In this document: positions 53,473 through 62,111 of the stretch, one piece after another | Numbering within the stretch: the stretch's first letter is position 1 | How the letters are laid out: each line of letters starts with the position of its first letter | From: Hydrogenophaga sp. RAC07 | GTDB taxonomy: Bacteria > Pseudomonadota > Gammaproteobacteria > Burkholderiales > Burkholderiaceae_C | DNA: 64,000 nucleotides | Direction of reading: 5' to 3' | Assembly: GCF_001713375.1 (NCBI RefSeq) | Contig: NZ_CP016449.1 | Coordinates: 1,116,001 to 1,180,000, forward strand | Notes under the pieces: generated by a model | Seen by the model: the letters and a program-made list of their open reading frames with translations, nothing else | The model's database searches: none | What the model was told of the DNA's origin: nothing | Program-made: the position numbers and the translations under genes

Positions 53473-54816
53473 ATGCACCACGTCATCCTGGGCGCCGGAC
53501 CCGCCGGGGTCATTGCCGCCGAGACCATCCGCAAGCATGCCCCCGCCGACACCATCACCCTGGTGGGTGACGAAGGTGAGCCGCCGTATTCGCGCATGGC
53601 CATTCCTTACTTGCTGATCGGCAACGTGAAGGAAACCGGCACCTACCTGCGCAAGAGCCTCACCCACTACACCGACCTGCGCATCGACCAGGTGCCCGGT
53701 CGCGCCACGGCGGTGGACACGACCGCGCGCACGGTGACGCTGGACAACGGTGAGAAGCTGGGCTTTGACAAACTGCTGATCGCCACCGGCTCGCACCCGG
53801 TGCGTCCACCCATTCCCGGCATGGACTCTCCGGGCGTTCACCCTTGCTGGACGCTGGAAGACGCGCGCGCCATCATGGCCCTGGCCAAGCCGGGTGCACG
53901 TGTGCTGCAGATGGGCGCAGGCTTCATCGGCTGCATCATCATGGAAGCCCTGGCCGCGCGCGGCGTGGAGCTGAGCGTGGTGGAAATGGGCGACCGCATG
54001 GTGCCGCGCATGATGGGGCCCACGGCCGGCGGCATGATCCGCGACTGGTGCGAAAAAAAGGGCGTGAAGGTCTACACCGGCACCAAGGTCGAGGCGATCG
54101 AGCCCGCCAGCAACGAGTCCAGCAGCATCGTCGGCAAGCTGGCCAGTGCCATGGGCCTGAGCTCGTCGGAGCCCGCCACGGGCCTGCGTGTGAAGCTCTC
54201 GGGCGGACAGACGGTGGAGGCCGATCTGGTGATCAGTGCCACCGGCGTGCGTCCGGCCATCGGCTTCCTGAAGGACTCCGGCATCACCTGCCTGCAGGGT
54301 GTGCTCACCGATGAACACCTGCAGACCAATGTGCCCGGCGTCTATGCCGCCGGTGACTGTGCAGAGGCCTTCGACAAGGTCAGCGGCAAGACCATCGTGA
54401 GCGCGATCCAGCCCAACGCGGCCGAGCAGGCGCGCGTGGCCGCGCTCAACATGGTGGGGCAGAAGGCCGACCTCAAGGGCGTGACGCAGATCAACGTGCT
54501 CGACACGCTGGGGCTGATTTCCACCAGCTTCGGCAACTGGGAAGGTGTGCCCGGTGGCGAACACGCCGAACTCACCGACAAGGTCAGTGGCCGCCACCTG
54601 AGTCTGCAATTCAAGGACGACGTGATGGTGGGCTGCAACTCGGTGGGGTGGACCGAACACGTGGGCGTGATGCGCGGTCTGGTCGAAGGCCAGGTGAAGC
54701 TGGGCGAGTGGAAGGACCGCCTGATGCACGACCCGACGAAGTTGATGGATGCCTACCTGGCGAGTGCACAGGGTCAAGGTCAATGGGCGGGCGCCGGCGA
54801 TGAACGCCGCCGCTGA
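53473..54816 (+). CDS. aorC: FAD/NAD-dependent oxidoreductase subunit (AorC-like)
   Basis: A 447-residue pyridine nucleotide-disulfide-type oxidoreductase. The FAD-binding N-terminus has HHVILGAGPAGVIAAE, the NAD-binding motif is VLQMGAGFIGCIIMEALA, and the C-terminal FAD motif is GVYAAGDCAEAF. No redox-active disulfide Cys pair is visible at the usual position, so it resembles NADH oxidase/rubredoxin reductase-like enzymes. It should shuttle electrons between AorA clusters and NAD+. AGGAGACAAGAC precedes the start. Confidence 0.87.
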   Translation: MHHVILGAGPAGVIAAETIRKHAPADTITLVGDEGEPPYSRMAIPYLLIGNVKETGTYLRKSLTHYTDLRIDQVPGRATAVDTTARTVTLDNGEKLGFDKLLIATGSHPVRPPIPGMDSPGVHPCWTLEDARAIMALAKPGARVLQMGAGFIGCIIMEALAARGVELSVVEMGDRMVPRMMGPTAGGMIRDWCEKKGVKVYTGTKVEAIEPASNESSSIVGKLASAMGLSSSEPATGLRVKLSGGQTVEADLVISATGVRPAIGFLKDSGITCLQGVLTDEHLQTNVPGVYAAGDCAEAFDKVSGKTIVSAIQPNAAEQARVAALNMVGQKADLKGVTQINVLDTLGLISTSFGNWEGVPGGEHAELTDKVSGRHLSLQFKDDVMVGCNSVGWTEHVGVMRGLVEGQVKLGEWKDRLMHDPTKLMDAYLASAQGQGQWAGAGDERRR

Positions 54817-54831
54817 AGTAAAAACGTGCTC

Positions 54832-55086
54832 ATGAACATCACCTTCAAACTGTTTGCCACGCTCACCGACTACCTGCCCCCCGAAGCCCGGCGCAGCAAC
54901 CAGGTGTCGCTGGACATCGATCCGGCCACGCCCATCAGCCAGATCATCGAACCCTTCGGCCTGCCGCCCAAGCTGGTGCATCTGGTGCTGGTCAACGGCA
55001 AGTACGTCCAGCCCGAAGAGCGCATGAGGGCCACGCTGGTCGAAGGCGACGTGCTGGCCATCTGGCCGCCGATTGCGGGAGGCTGA
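54832..55086 (+). CDS. aorD: MoaD/ThiS-like ubiquitin-fold protein (AorD-like)
   Basis: An 84-residue beta-grasp protein: NITFKLFATLTDYLPPEA at the N-terminus and a C-terminal Gly-Gly (IWPPIAGG) that can be thiocarboxylated as in MoaD. It likely provides sulfur for the tungstopterin of the AOR, an operon-dedicated version of MoaD. ATG 54832 is preferred to a GTG six bases earlier. Confidence 0.85.
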   Translation: MNITFKLFATLTDYLPPEARRSNQVSLDIDPATPISQIIEPFGLPPKLVHLVLVNGKYVQPEERMRATLVEGDVLAIWPPIAGG

Positions 55087-55091
55087 GTCCC

Positions 55092-55391
55092 GTGCAGTCG
55101 AGCTACGACGAGCGCTTCGAGCGCGACATGGGCTGCACCGAAACGGAGTGGCTGGGCTGGTTGCCGGCGGCGGTGGGTACCTGCGTGTGGCGCCGCGATG
55201 GCACGCAAGCCATGGTTGAAATACCACCCGGTCGGCTCGCCTTGCGTTGGGAGCAGCGGCCACAGCGTGTGATCGCCCTCATGCGCATGCCGGTGCTGCG
55301 GGTCAACTTTGAATTCAGTGGGCTGGACGCTGCTCAGCGCTACACCTTCATGAAGCGCTTCGACCTCTACATGCAGCGCGGCGGGGGTTGA
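55092..55391 (+). CDS. Small conserved protein at the end of the aor operon
   Basis: A 99-residue protein with GTG start 55092, six bases after the MoaD-like stop. It has QSSYDERFERDMGCTETEWLGWLPAA and a basic C-terminal half (LRVNFEFSGLDAAQRYTFMKRFDLYMQRG). No signal peptide or recognised domain. Its position suggests an AOR-associated maturation or regulatory role; function unknown. Confidence 0.7.
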   Translation: MQSSYDERFERDMGCTETEWLGWLPAAVGTCVWRRDGTQAMVEIPPGRLALRWEQRPQRVIALMRMPVLRVNFEFSGLDAAQRYTFMKRFDLYMQRGGG

Positions 55392-55413
55392 GGCGCGGGA
55401 CTTCCGCGTGGGC

Positions 55414-56484
55414 TCACTTGGGCCTGGGTCTGGCGCGTTCAGGCTGCAAGGCCTGCAGCCGGCCGGCGCGCAAATCGGCCGTCACCGCAGCCAGTGCCTG
55501 GGCCGCCTGGCGCGTTTCCTCCTGAACGTCGAGGTCGCGGTCCAGCGCTTCGTGGCTGGTGGCGTAGGGTTCGTAGTAGCCGATGTAACGGTCCAGCCGG
55601 GCCACCGCGCCGGCATCGACAAAACCCATCCAATCGAGCCAGTCGCACAGCGAACGGCGTGAACCCTCGATGCCCGCCACGTCGCCATGCACCACCACGC
55701 CGTAGGCCCGGCCTGCCAGGTGCTTGGGGTAGTCCCAACCCGCCATCTCCAGCGTCTTGGCCAGTTCGGCCTTCTTGCCGCCGGTGGAAGTCGGGTCCGG
55801 GTTGCCGCCGTCGGCACACACCAGGCGGTCGATCATCAGCTTGAGCGGGCTCGGGCTCTGATACCAGTACACCGGCGTGACGATGAGCACCGCGTGCGCG
55901 GCGGTCCAGCGTTCGTAGATCTCTGCCATCCAGTCGTGCGTCTGGCCCAGCGCATGGTTGGGGTAGCAGCTGCAGGGCCAGTGGCACAGCGGCATGGCGG
56001 TGGACACGCAGCCCTTGCAGGGATGGATGTGCAGGCGGTATTCGGAGGTGAGCAGGCTCAGGTCGAGCACATCGCATTCCACGCCGGTGGCTTCCAAGGC
56101 TTCGCGTGCGATCTGCGTGAGTCGAAAGCTCTTGGAAATCTCGCCGGGGCAGGTGCCGTCGTTGCGCGCCGAGCCGCAGACCAGCAGCGCGCGGGTGGGT
56201 GTGTCGGCCAGCGCCCAGCGCGCCTGCGCGGCGTCGATGCGGGCTTTGGTGGCCACCCATTCGACGGACAGGTCGTACGCCGGATCGGCGTAGCCCGCTC
56301 CCGCCTTTTCTGTGAAAGGCGCCTTGCGGCCTTCTTGGTAGGCGTCCCAGGCGATCGTCTCCAGACGCGCGATGCCGCTGTCTTCGGCGCGGAACGCCGG
56401 GTCGAGGAAGAGGGCGCGAAAGCGCTCGGCGAACGACGCGCGCTCCAGCGTGGCGGGGGCCTGTCCTTTGCGGATGTCGGTCAT
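55414..56484 (-). CDS. Flavodoxin-fold NAD(P)H-dependent oxidoreductase with N-terminal extension and Cys-rich insert
   Basis: A 356-residue flavoprotein. The flavodoxin-like core begins about residue 95 (ALLVCGSARNDGTCPGEISKSF), with FMN-binding VIVTPVYWYQSPSPLKLMIDRL and GVVVHGDVAGIEGSRRSL. A 95-residue N-terminal helical part precedes it. A cysteine-rich stretch (HPCKGCVSTAMPLCHWPCSCYP) sits in the loop where some relatives carry iron-sulfur or structural Cys. Convergent with the aor operon, 23 bp between stops. The substrate is unknown. Confidence 0.8.
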   Translation of the reverse strand: MTDIRKGQAPATLERASFAERFRALFLDPAFRAEDSGIARLETIAWDAYQEGRKAPFTEKAGAGYADPAYDLSVEWVATKARIDAAQARWALADTPTRALLVCGSARNDGTCPGEISKSFRLTQIAREALEATGVECDVLDLSLLTSEYRLHIHPCKGCVSTAMPLCHWPCSCYPNHALGQTHDWMAEIYERWTAAHAVLIVTPVYWYQSPSPLKLMIDRLVCADGGNPDPTSTGGKKAELAKTLEMAGWDYPKHLAGRAYGVVVHGDVAGIEGSRRSLCDWLDWMGFVDAGAVARLDRYIGYYEPYATSHEALDRDLDVQEETRQAAQALAAVTADLRAGRLQALQPERARPRPK

Positions 56485-57050
56485 GGTGCGGTGCCGTCGG
56501 GTGGGATGAGGCCATCCACTGTGGACGGGGGATGGGCCTGCGTCTGTTCGCCACCCAACCAAGGCTTCTCTCCCACGCTCTGGCGATGGAAATGCATGGT
56601 CCAGTTGGGTTCCCAGGTGGCGCCTGCGTCGCTTGAGAACGCCTGCTCCCACAGCGGTGACCCGGTGTCGGTGTCGGCCCAGCGGAAGCGCACGCGGATG
56701 GCGCGCCCGTCCAGCACATCGTCGGCGAAGAAGGTGCCGATGCCCTGGTCGAACGAGCCGACCACGGGCACGTCGAGCCGGTGCGGGTGGCGGCCGTCGA
56801 GCCACCAAATGGACCAGCGGCCGGTTTGGGGATCGTGCGCGCGCAAGGTGGCGGCGCGGTAGCTGCCGCCGGGCAGGTGCAACAGGTTGTCGTCGACGTT
56901 GCCCTGGCCGCCCAGCACGGGGGATGCATGGCAGGTGCCGTCAAAGGTCTGCCAGTCGTCACTGCCGCACAGGCGCTCGCGCAGGCGACGGTGGGTCACC
57001 TGCCAGCTGCCGTGCAGGAAGTCGAAGTCGTGTTGGCTGGAGTGGGTCAT
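56481..57050 (-). CDS. DUF1579-like small protein, function unknown
   Basis: A 189-residue soluble protein starting HDFDFLHGSWQVTHRRLRERL, with the tryptophan-rich beta pattern of calycin-like proteins (WSIWWLDGRHPHRLD, VRFRWADTDTGSPLWEQAFS, DAGATWEPNWTMHF). Such domains carry lipophilic ligands or act as putative enzymes. Overlaps the flavoprotein gene by 4 bp and follows the NIPSNAP gene by 9 bp, so all three form one operon under divergent WYL control. Confidence 0.7.
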   Translation of the reverse strand: MTHSSQHDFDFLHGSWQVTHRRLRERLCGSDDWQTFDGTCHASPVLGGQGNVDDNLLHLPGGSYRAATLRAHDPQTGRWSIWWLDGRHPHRLDVPVVGSFDQGIGTFFADDVLDGRAIRVRFRWADTDTGSPLWEQAFSSDAGATWEPNWTMHFHRQSVGEKPWLGGEQTQAHPPSTVDGLIPPDGTAP

Positions 57051-57059
57051 GGTGATCCT

Positions 57060-57791
57060 TCATGCGTGCAGGGCCGAGCGTGCGGTGGGAACGAGGCGGT
57101 GGCTTTCAGCGGAGCCCGCCAGCCAGGGTGTCAGCGCCGGTTGTGCGTCGCGCGTCCAGGCACCGCTGCGGGCAAAGGCCTCGAAGCTGGCGAGGTCGTC
57201 GAACAGTGCCAGGCCCACCAGCACCGGCTCGCTTTCGCGCACCGGCAGTTGCGCAAAGTCGTTGGGCCGCGTCTCGTTGACGTACCAGGCCATGCGGCGC
57301 GCACCACCCTGTCGCAGCACGGGCGAGAGCACGTCCCGGCACACGGCCAGGAGCTCGTCGCTGGCGGGCTGGCGCAGGGGGAACACAGTGGCATCCAGCA
57401 GGCCGGGCGAGATGCCGGTGGCCCCCGGCGTTGCGCGTTCGCCGGGCCAGTTGTCGATGCCCGCTCCGGGCCAGGCCGGGCGCAGCAGGAACACATCGCG
57501 CCAGTCGACCATGGTGGCGTTGGCCGCGTTGCGGTGATCGAGCCAGACGGGACCGCCGTAGAACGCTTCCAGCGCGGCGCGCCGTGCGGGCATGTCCGCA
57601 AAACCGCGCAGCCAGACGAAACGATCCGGGTCGTCCAGCTCGCGGAACTGGCCGATCACGCGCATGCCCAGTGCCTCCTGGGGTTCGACGAATTCGCGAT
57701 CGAAGAGATCGATCAAGGTGTCGCGCTGGCCGGGGTGCAGCCTGTAGCGGCGCAGTTCAACCAGCGGCGATTCGATGGGTGTGAAGGTCAT
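57060..57791 (-). CDS. NIPSNAP family protein
   Basis: A 243-residue protein with two ferredoxin-like alpha+beta repeats; the first begins VELRRYRLHPGQRDTLIDLFDREFVEPQEALGMRVIGQFRELDDPDRFVWLRGF in part and the second is weaker. NIPSNAP domains occur in putative monooxygenase-like and transport-associated proteins; function unproven. First gene of the operon with the calycin-like and flavodoxin-like proteins. Confidence 0.85.
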   Translation of the reverse strand: MTFTPIESPLVELRRYRLHPGQRDTLIDLFDREFVEPQEALGMRVIGQFRELDDPDRFVWLRGFADMPARRAALEAFYGGPVWLDHRNAANATMVDWRDVFLLRPAWPGAGIDNWPGERATPGATGISPGLLDATVFPLRQPASDELLAVCRDVLSPVLRQGGARRMAWYVNETRPNDFAQLPVRESEPVLVGLALFDDLASFEAFARSGAWTRDAQPALTPWLAGSAESHRLVPTARSALHA

Positions 57792-57869
57792 GGTGCAAGG
57801 CTCCTTGAAAGGGTGAGCCGATGATCCGTCGCATTACCTGACACCTCTTGTCATGTTTAAATTGGATGC

Positions 57870-58817
57870 ATGAAAGCCAGCCGCCTGCTCTCCATCCTGA
57901 TGCTGCTGCAGGCGCGCGGCCGTTTGACGGCGGGTGCCTTGGCGCAGAACCTGGAGGTGTCTGAACGCACGGTGCTGCGCGACATCGACCAGCTCTCGGC
58001 GGCCGGCGTGCCGATCTGGGGCGAGCGCGGTCGCCAGGGTGGTTTTCAGTTGCGCGAAGGCTGGAGCACGCAACTGACCGGCATGACCGAACCCGAGGCC
58101 AACGCGCTGTTGCTCGCCGGCCTGCCCGGGGCGGCCACCGAGCTGGGCCTGGGTGCTGCTGCCGCGTCGGCCCGCCTGAAAATGGTGGCCAGCCTGCCCG
58201 GCGAGTGGCGCGAACAGGCCGAGCGTGTGGGCCAGCGTCTGCACATCGACCCGGTGGACTGGTACCGCACGCAGGACGCGCCGCGTTTCCTGCGCGAGGC
58301 GGCCGATGCGGTCTGGCGCGCGCGGCGCATCGAGGTGCGTTACGAGAGCTGGCGTGGCAAGACGCAGCGCACGCTGGAGCCTTTGGGACTGGTGCTCAAG
58401 GCGGGCGCCTGGTACCTGGTGGCAAGCGCGGTGGACACCCCAACCCGGGGGGACGGTGTGCGCACCTACCGGTTGGCCAGCGTGCTCGGATTGACCGTGG
58501 GGGCCAGCTTCAGGCGCCCCAGGGACTTTGATCTCGCCCGCGTCTGGCTGGCTTCGGCCGCGCGTTTCGAATCGGAGCTGCGATCCCTGGCCGTGCGCGT
58601 GCGCGCGTCGGCGCGTTGCATGACATGGCTGGCCAATGCACGAATCCCCTTCTCCGATCAGGCCGGTGATGAAATCACGATCCGCGTGGAGTCCATCGAG
58701 CAGGGCGCTCGGCAGTTGCTCGCCTTAGGCGATGAAATCGAGGTGTTGGCGCCTCCCGCACTGCTCGAACGCATGGCGCAGCAGGCGGGCTCGGTGCTGG
58801 CCTTGTACCGGCCCTAG
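57870..58817 (+). CDS. WYL-domain transcriptional regulator (YafY-like)
   Basis: A 315-residue regulator. The N-terminal HTH_11 has LLSILMLLQARGRLTAGALAQNLEVSERTVLRDIDQLSAAGV; the WYL domain contains RRIEVRYESWRGKTQRTLEPLGLVLKAGAWYLVASA and TYRLASVLGL; a WCX-like C-terminus completes it. Such proteins sense ligands or DNA damage signals. It is divergent from the NIPSNAP operon across 78 bp and is its probable regulator. It overlaps the crcB stop by 4 bp in convergent orientation. Confidence 0.87.
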   Translation: MKASRLLSILMLLQARGRLTAGALAQNLEVSERTVLRDIDQLSAAGVPIWGERGRQGGFQLREGWSTQLTGMTEPEANALLLAGLPGAATELGLGAAAASARLKMVASLPGEWREQAERVGQRLHIDPVDWYRTQDAPRFLREAADAVWRARRIEVRYESWRGKTQRTLEPLGLVLKAGAWYLVASAVDTPTRGDGVRTYRLASVLGLTVGASFRRPRDFDLARVWLASAARFESELRSLAVRVRASARCMTWLANARIPFSDQAGDEITIRVESIEQGARQLLALGDEIEVLAPPALLERMAQQAGSVLALYRP

Positions 58818-59206
58818 GCGGGCGACCACCAGAGAGCGGCTGTGCGCAGGCCGAGCCAGGTCAGCAGCAGCGAGCCGAACAGGTGCAGCCCCGCCACACC
58901 GCCGGCCATCAGCACGCGGCCTTGTTGCAGCAGCGTGATCACTTCGATGGAAAACGTGGAGAAGGTGGTGAGCGCGCCCAGCAGCCCGGTGACGATGGCC
59001 AGTCGCCAGACCGGGTCCAGTTGCGGCAGTGCGTGGAAGAACGCGAAAGCCAGGCCGATGGCGTAGGCACCGATCCAGTTGGCCGCCAGCGTTCCCCAGG
59101 GCAGCAATGCGCCGGGGGCGCTGAGCCAAAGGCCCAGCCGCCAGCGGGCCAGCGCGCCCACGCAGGCGCCCAGGCAGATGGCGATGACGCTGGGCAGGGT
59201 GTTCAT
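58814..59206 (-). CDS. crcB: Fluoride ion channel CrcB/Fluc
   Basis: A 130-residue four-helix membrane protein: VIAICLGACVGALARWRLGLWL, WGTLAANWIGAYAIGLAFAFF, ATVTGLLGALTTFSTFSIEVI and GLHLFGSLLLTWLGLR. The GALTTFSTFS segment contains the conserved fluoride-path Thr/Phe residues. Exports fluoride as a dual-topology dimer. Only 11 bp separate it from rdgC upstream, so there is no room for a fluoride riboswitch; it is probably transcribed with rdgC. Confidence 0.95.
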   Translation of the reverse strand: MNTLPSVIAICLGACVGALARWRLGLWLSAPGALLPWGTLAANWIGAYAIGLAFAFFHALPQLDPVWRLAIVTGLLGALTTFSTFSIEVITLLQQGRVLMAGGVAGLHLFGSLLLTWLGLRTAALWWSPA

Positions 59207-59217
59207 CGCTCAGGGAT

Positions 59218-60204
59218 TCAGAAGGGCGGGCCTTCGTCGCCGCTGTCGGCGGTCACGCCGGCGGGTTGGGGCGCAGCCGCAGCGTCACCGGCGGGCGCGG
59301 CACCAAAGGCCATCTCGCCACCCAACGCTTCCACCAGTTCGGGCAGCAGCTTCTGCAGCTCGCCGGTGGACAGGGCCACGTCGGCGTCAAAACCGTTCTC
59401 ACCTTCGTCGGGCCGGCCGTCGAACACGCCTTCGAGGAAGTTGATCTTTTTCAGCTGCAGCGATTCCGTGAGCAGGAAGCCGATGCGGCCTTCCCAGCTC
59501 AGCGCCAGGCGCGTGGGCAGTTTGCCCTCGGTGATGTGCTGGCGCACCTCGTCGGTGGCGAGGTTGTGGCGGGTGAATTTCACCGACGACTTTTCCTCGT
59601 CGCCCGATTTCAGCTCGCATTCGCGTTCCACCGCGAAGCCGCCCGGCCATTCGTCCGGCGTGGTGGCAGACAACCATTGCGTCATGGCGGTCTGTGGCGT
59701 CACGGCGGTCTGCAGCAGGGTGATGACGAGGCCGTCAAAGGCGCGCACCAGGGCCGTTACCACCTCGTCGAGTTTGCCCTGGCTGCTGGCGTCGGTCACC
59801 AGCCAGCCGTTCTCCAGATCGATCCACACCCACACGTTCATCTGCCGCGCAAACGCCTGGGGCAGCAGAGACAGCAGCGCGTCTTCGCGCAGGGCTTTTG
59901 TTTCCTTCTTGCCGGGCTTGCGGCCGGTGGTGGCCTCGATGTGGTCGGCTTCTTCCTGCGCCTTCTTTTTCACCACCGAGCCGGGCACACCCTTGGTCTC
60001 GATCTGGAGCTTGAGGATGCGCTGCCCTGCCACCGACTCCACCAGCGGGCCATGGGCCTCGCCGCGCGGTTCCACCCAACCGACCGATTTGTCCTGCGTG
60101 GCGCCGCAGGGCTTGAAGCGGGCCGCGTCGAGCGCGGCCTCCATGTCTGCCACCGTCGCGCTCCAGCCGGGCGCGATGCGGTAGATCGTCACATTCTTGA
60201 ACAC
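59218..60204 (-). CDS. rdgC: Recombination-associated protein RdgC
   Basis: A 328-residue DNA-binding ring protein: FKNVTIYRIAPGWSATVADMEAALDAARF, VGWVEPRGEAHGPLVESVAGQRILKLQIETKGVPGSVVKKK and VKFTRHNLATDEVRQHITEGKLPTRLALSWEGRIGFLLTE match RdgC in part. RdgC modulates RecA loading and replication fork repair. A long Ala/Pro-rich tail ends the protein. It begins 30 bp after the dctM terminator, so it has its own promoter. Confidence 0.95.
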   Translation of the reverse strand: MFKNVTIYRIAPGWSATVADMEAALDAARFKPCGATQDKSVGWVEPRGEAHGPLVESVAGQRILKLQIETKGVPGSVVKKKAQEEADHIEATTGRKPGKKETKALREDALLSLLPQAFARQMNVWVWIDLENGWLVTDASSQGKLDEVVTALVRAFDGLVITLLQTAVTPQTAMTQWLSATTPDEWPGGFAVERECELKSGDEEKSSVKFTRHNLATDEVRQHITEGKLPTRLALSWEGRIGFLLTESLQLKKINFLEGVFDGRPDEGENGFDADVALSTGELQKLLPELVEALGGEMAFGAAPAGDAAAAPQPAGVTADSGDEGPPF

Positions 60205-60233
60205 GGAAATCCTTGTTGATCTGCAGAAAAGAA

Positions 60234-60264
60234 AAGGCCCGCCACGGTGTTCGTGGCGGGCCTT
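60234..60264 (-). terminator. Intrinsic terminator of the dctPQM operon
   Basis: AAGGCCCGCCACG (60234-60246) and CGTGGCGGGCCTT (60252-60264) form a perfect 13-bp stem with a 5-base loop. On the minus strand it is followed by TTCTTTTCTG. It lies between the dctM stop and rdgC. Confidence 0.88.
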
Positions 60265-60285
60265 GCATCTTAGGGGATGGCGGCG

Positions 60286-61581
60286 TCACATCCGGGAGGG
60301 CAGCCAGGTCACGATTTGCGGAAACCACCACAACAGCATGATGGCCAGCACCATCAGGAAGAAGTAGGGCATGCAGACCTTGGCGATCCAGGTGATCTCG
60401 CGTTTGGTCATGCCTTGCAGCACAAACAGGTTGAAACCCACGGGCGGCGTGATCTGTGCCATCTCGACCACGATCACCACGAAGATGCCGAACCAGATCA
60501 GGTCGATGCCGGCGGCGGTGACCGTGGGCAGGATCACGCCCATGGTCAGCACGATCATGGAGATGCCGTCCAGAAAACAGCCCAGCACGATGTAGAACAG
60601 CGCCAGTGCCAGCAGCAGCACCCCGGGTGAGAGCCCCAGGCTGGTGACGAACTCGGCCAGGTGCCGTGGCAGTCCGATGTAGCCCATGGCCAGCGTGAGG
60701 AAGGCCGCACCCGCGAGGATCAGCGCGATCATGCAATACAGGCGCGTGGCACCCAGCAGCGAACTGGCGAACGTGGCCCGGGTGAGCGAGCCCTGCGCGC
60801 CCGAGAGGATGAGTGCGCCCACCACGCCCACGGCCGCCGCTTCGGTGGCGGTGGCGATGCCGGTGTAGATGGTGCCGATGACACCGCCGATGAGCAGGAT
60901 CACGGGGATCAGGTGGCGCGACTCGCTCAGCTTCTGCGCCAGCGTCATGTTCACGTCGCTCTTGGGCACCTGTTTCGGGTTGAGCAGGGCCCAGATCATC
61001 AGGTGGCCGCTGAACAGGCCCGCCAGCATGAGGCCGGGCAAGACACCTGCCACGAACAGCTTTGCGATCGACACCTCGGCCGCCACGCCGTAGACGATCA
61101 TGATGATCGAGGGCGGAATCAGCAGGCCCAGCGTGCTGGCGCCACCGAGCGAGCCGACGATCTTCTCCGGCGGATAGCCCCGCTTGGTGAGCTCGGGGAT
61201 GCTCATCTTGCCGATGGTGGCGCAGGTGGCGGCCGACGAGCCCGAGACCGCCGCAAAGATGGTGCTGCCCAGGATGTTGGTGTGCAGCAGCCGGCCCGGC
61301 AATGCGTTGACCCAGGGTGCGAGACCCCGGAACATGCTTTCCGACAACTTGGTGCGGAACAGGATCTCGCCCATCCACACGAACAGCGGCAAGGCGGTCA
61401 GCGTCCAGCTGCTGGCCGAGCCCCAGATGGTGATGGCCATGGCATCGCCCGCAGGGCGCGACGAAAACATCTCCATGCCGATCCAGGCCACGCCCGCTAG
61501 CGTGAGGCCGATCCACACGCCGCTGCCCAGCAGGGCAAACAGCGCCACGATCAGCAGCGAGGTGACGAGCAGTTCATTCAT
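60286..61581 (-). CDS. dctM: TRAP transporter large permease DctM
   Basis: A 431-residue membrane protein with about 11-12 helices. Family motifs: LPLFVWMGEILFRTKLSESMFRGLAPW, SGSSAATCATIGKMSIPEL, LGLLIPPSIIMIVYGVAAEVSIAKLFVAGVLPG, and ITPPVGFNLFVLQGM. It uses Na+ gradients with the DctP receptor. ATG 61581 (MNELLVTSLL) overlaps dctQ by 8 bp. Confidence 0.95.
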   Translation of the reverse strand: MNELLVTSLLIVALFALLGSGVWIGLTLAGVAWIGMEMFSSRPAGDAMAITIWGSASSWTLTALPLFVWMGEILFRTKLSESMFRGLAPWVNALPGRLLHTNILGSTIFAAVSGSSAATCATIGKMSIPELTKRGYPPEKIVGSLGGASTLGLLIPPSIIMIVYGVAAEVSIAKLFVAGVLPGLMLAGLFSGHLMIWALLNPKQVPKSDVNMTLAQKLSESRHLIPVILLIGGVIGTIYTGIATATEAAAVGVVGALILSGAQGSLTRATFASSLLGATRLYCMIALILAGAAFLTLAMGYIGLPRHLAEFVTSLGLSPGVLLLALALFYIVLGCFLDGISMIVLTMGVILPTVTAAGIDLIWFGIFVVIVVEMAQITPPVGFNLFVLQGMTKREITWIAKVCMPYFFLMVLAIMLLWWFPQIVTWLPSRM

Positions 61582-62077
61582 GGCGGGTCTCCACGCTGTC
61601 GTGTGAGCGTTTGCGCTGGAATTCCAGCACCCACTCGTCAATGAAGGCGATCAGCATTACCGTGGTGCCCACGGCCATGAGGATCTGCGGAATCCACAAC
61701 GGCGTGGCGTCGGCCGAGGTGGAGATGTCGTGGAACTGATGCGATTGCCACGACAGGCGCCAGGCGTAAAACGCGAGCAGGCCGGCCAGCAACACCGCCA
61801 CCGAGAGCGACCACAGCTCCAGCCCGCGCCGGGCGCCGCCCGTGAGCTTGCCGATGATCAGCGTCACGCGGATGTGTTCGCCGCTCTTGAGCGTGTGCGC
61901 CAGCGCCAGAAAGCCCGCGCCGGCCATCGCGTAGCCGGCGTAGGCGTCGGTGCCGGGCACGTAGAACTGGAGCATGCGCCCCAGCATGGAGAGCAACACC
62001 ATGACCAGCACGCCGATCATGAACAGCGCGGCCAGCCAGGCCGCGCCGAGGTAGAGGGAATCGAGGAATTTGCGCAT
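61574..62077 (-). CDS. dctQ: TRAP transporter small permease DctQ
   Basis: A 167-residue four-helix membrane protein: YLGAAWLAALFMIGVLVMVLLSMLGR, YAGYAMAGAGFLALAHTLKSGEHIRVTLI and two further spans. The GEHIRV motif is characteristic of DctQ. Pairs with DctM. It is separated from dctP by 130 bp holding an intergenic repeat. Confidence 0.93.
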   Translation of the reverse strand: MRKFLDSLYLGAAWLAALFMIGVLVMVLLSMLGRMLQFYVPGTDAYAGYAMAGAGFLALAHTLKSGEHIRVTLIIGKLTGGARRGLELWSLSVAVLLAGLLAFYAWRLSWQSHQFHDISTSADATPLWIPQILMAVGTTVMLIAFIDEWVLEFQRKRSHDSVETRHE

Positions 62078-62111
62078 GGGGGAATGACTTCAGATGAACG
62101 ACCCGTTGCGC

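Noticed and set aside
53320..55263. 647-codon antisense frame over aorC-aorD
   Set aside because: Shadow of the well-supported genes on the plus strand; low-complexity His/Arg/Ala product.
59207..59217. Fluoride riboswitch upstream of crcB
   Set aside because: Only 11 bp between rdgC stop and crcB start.
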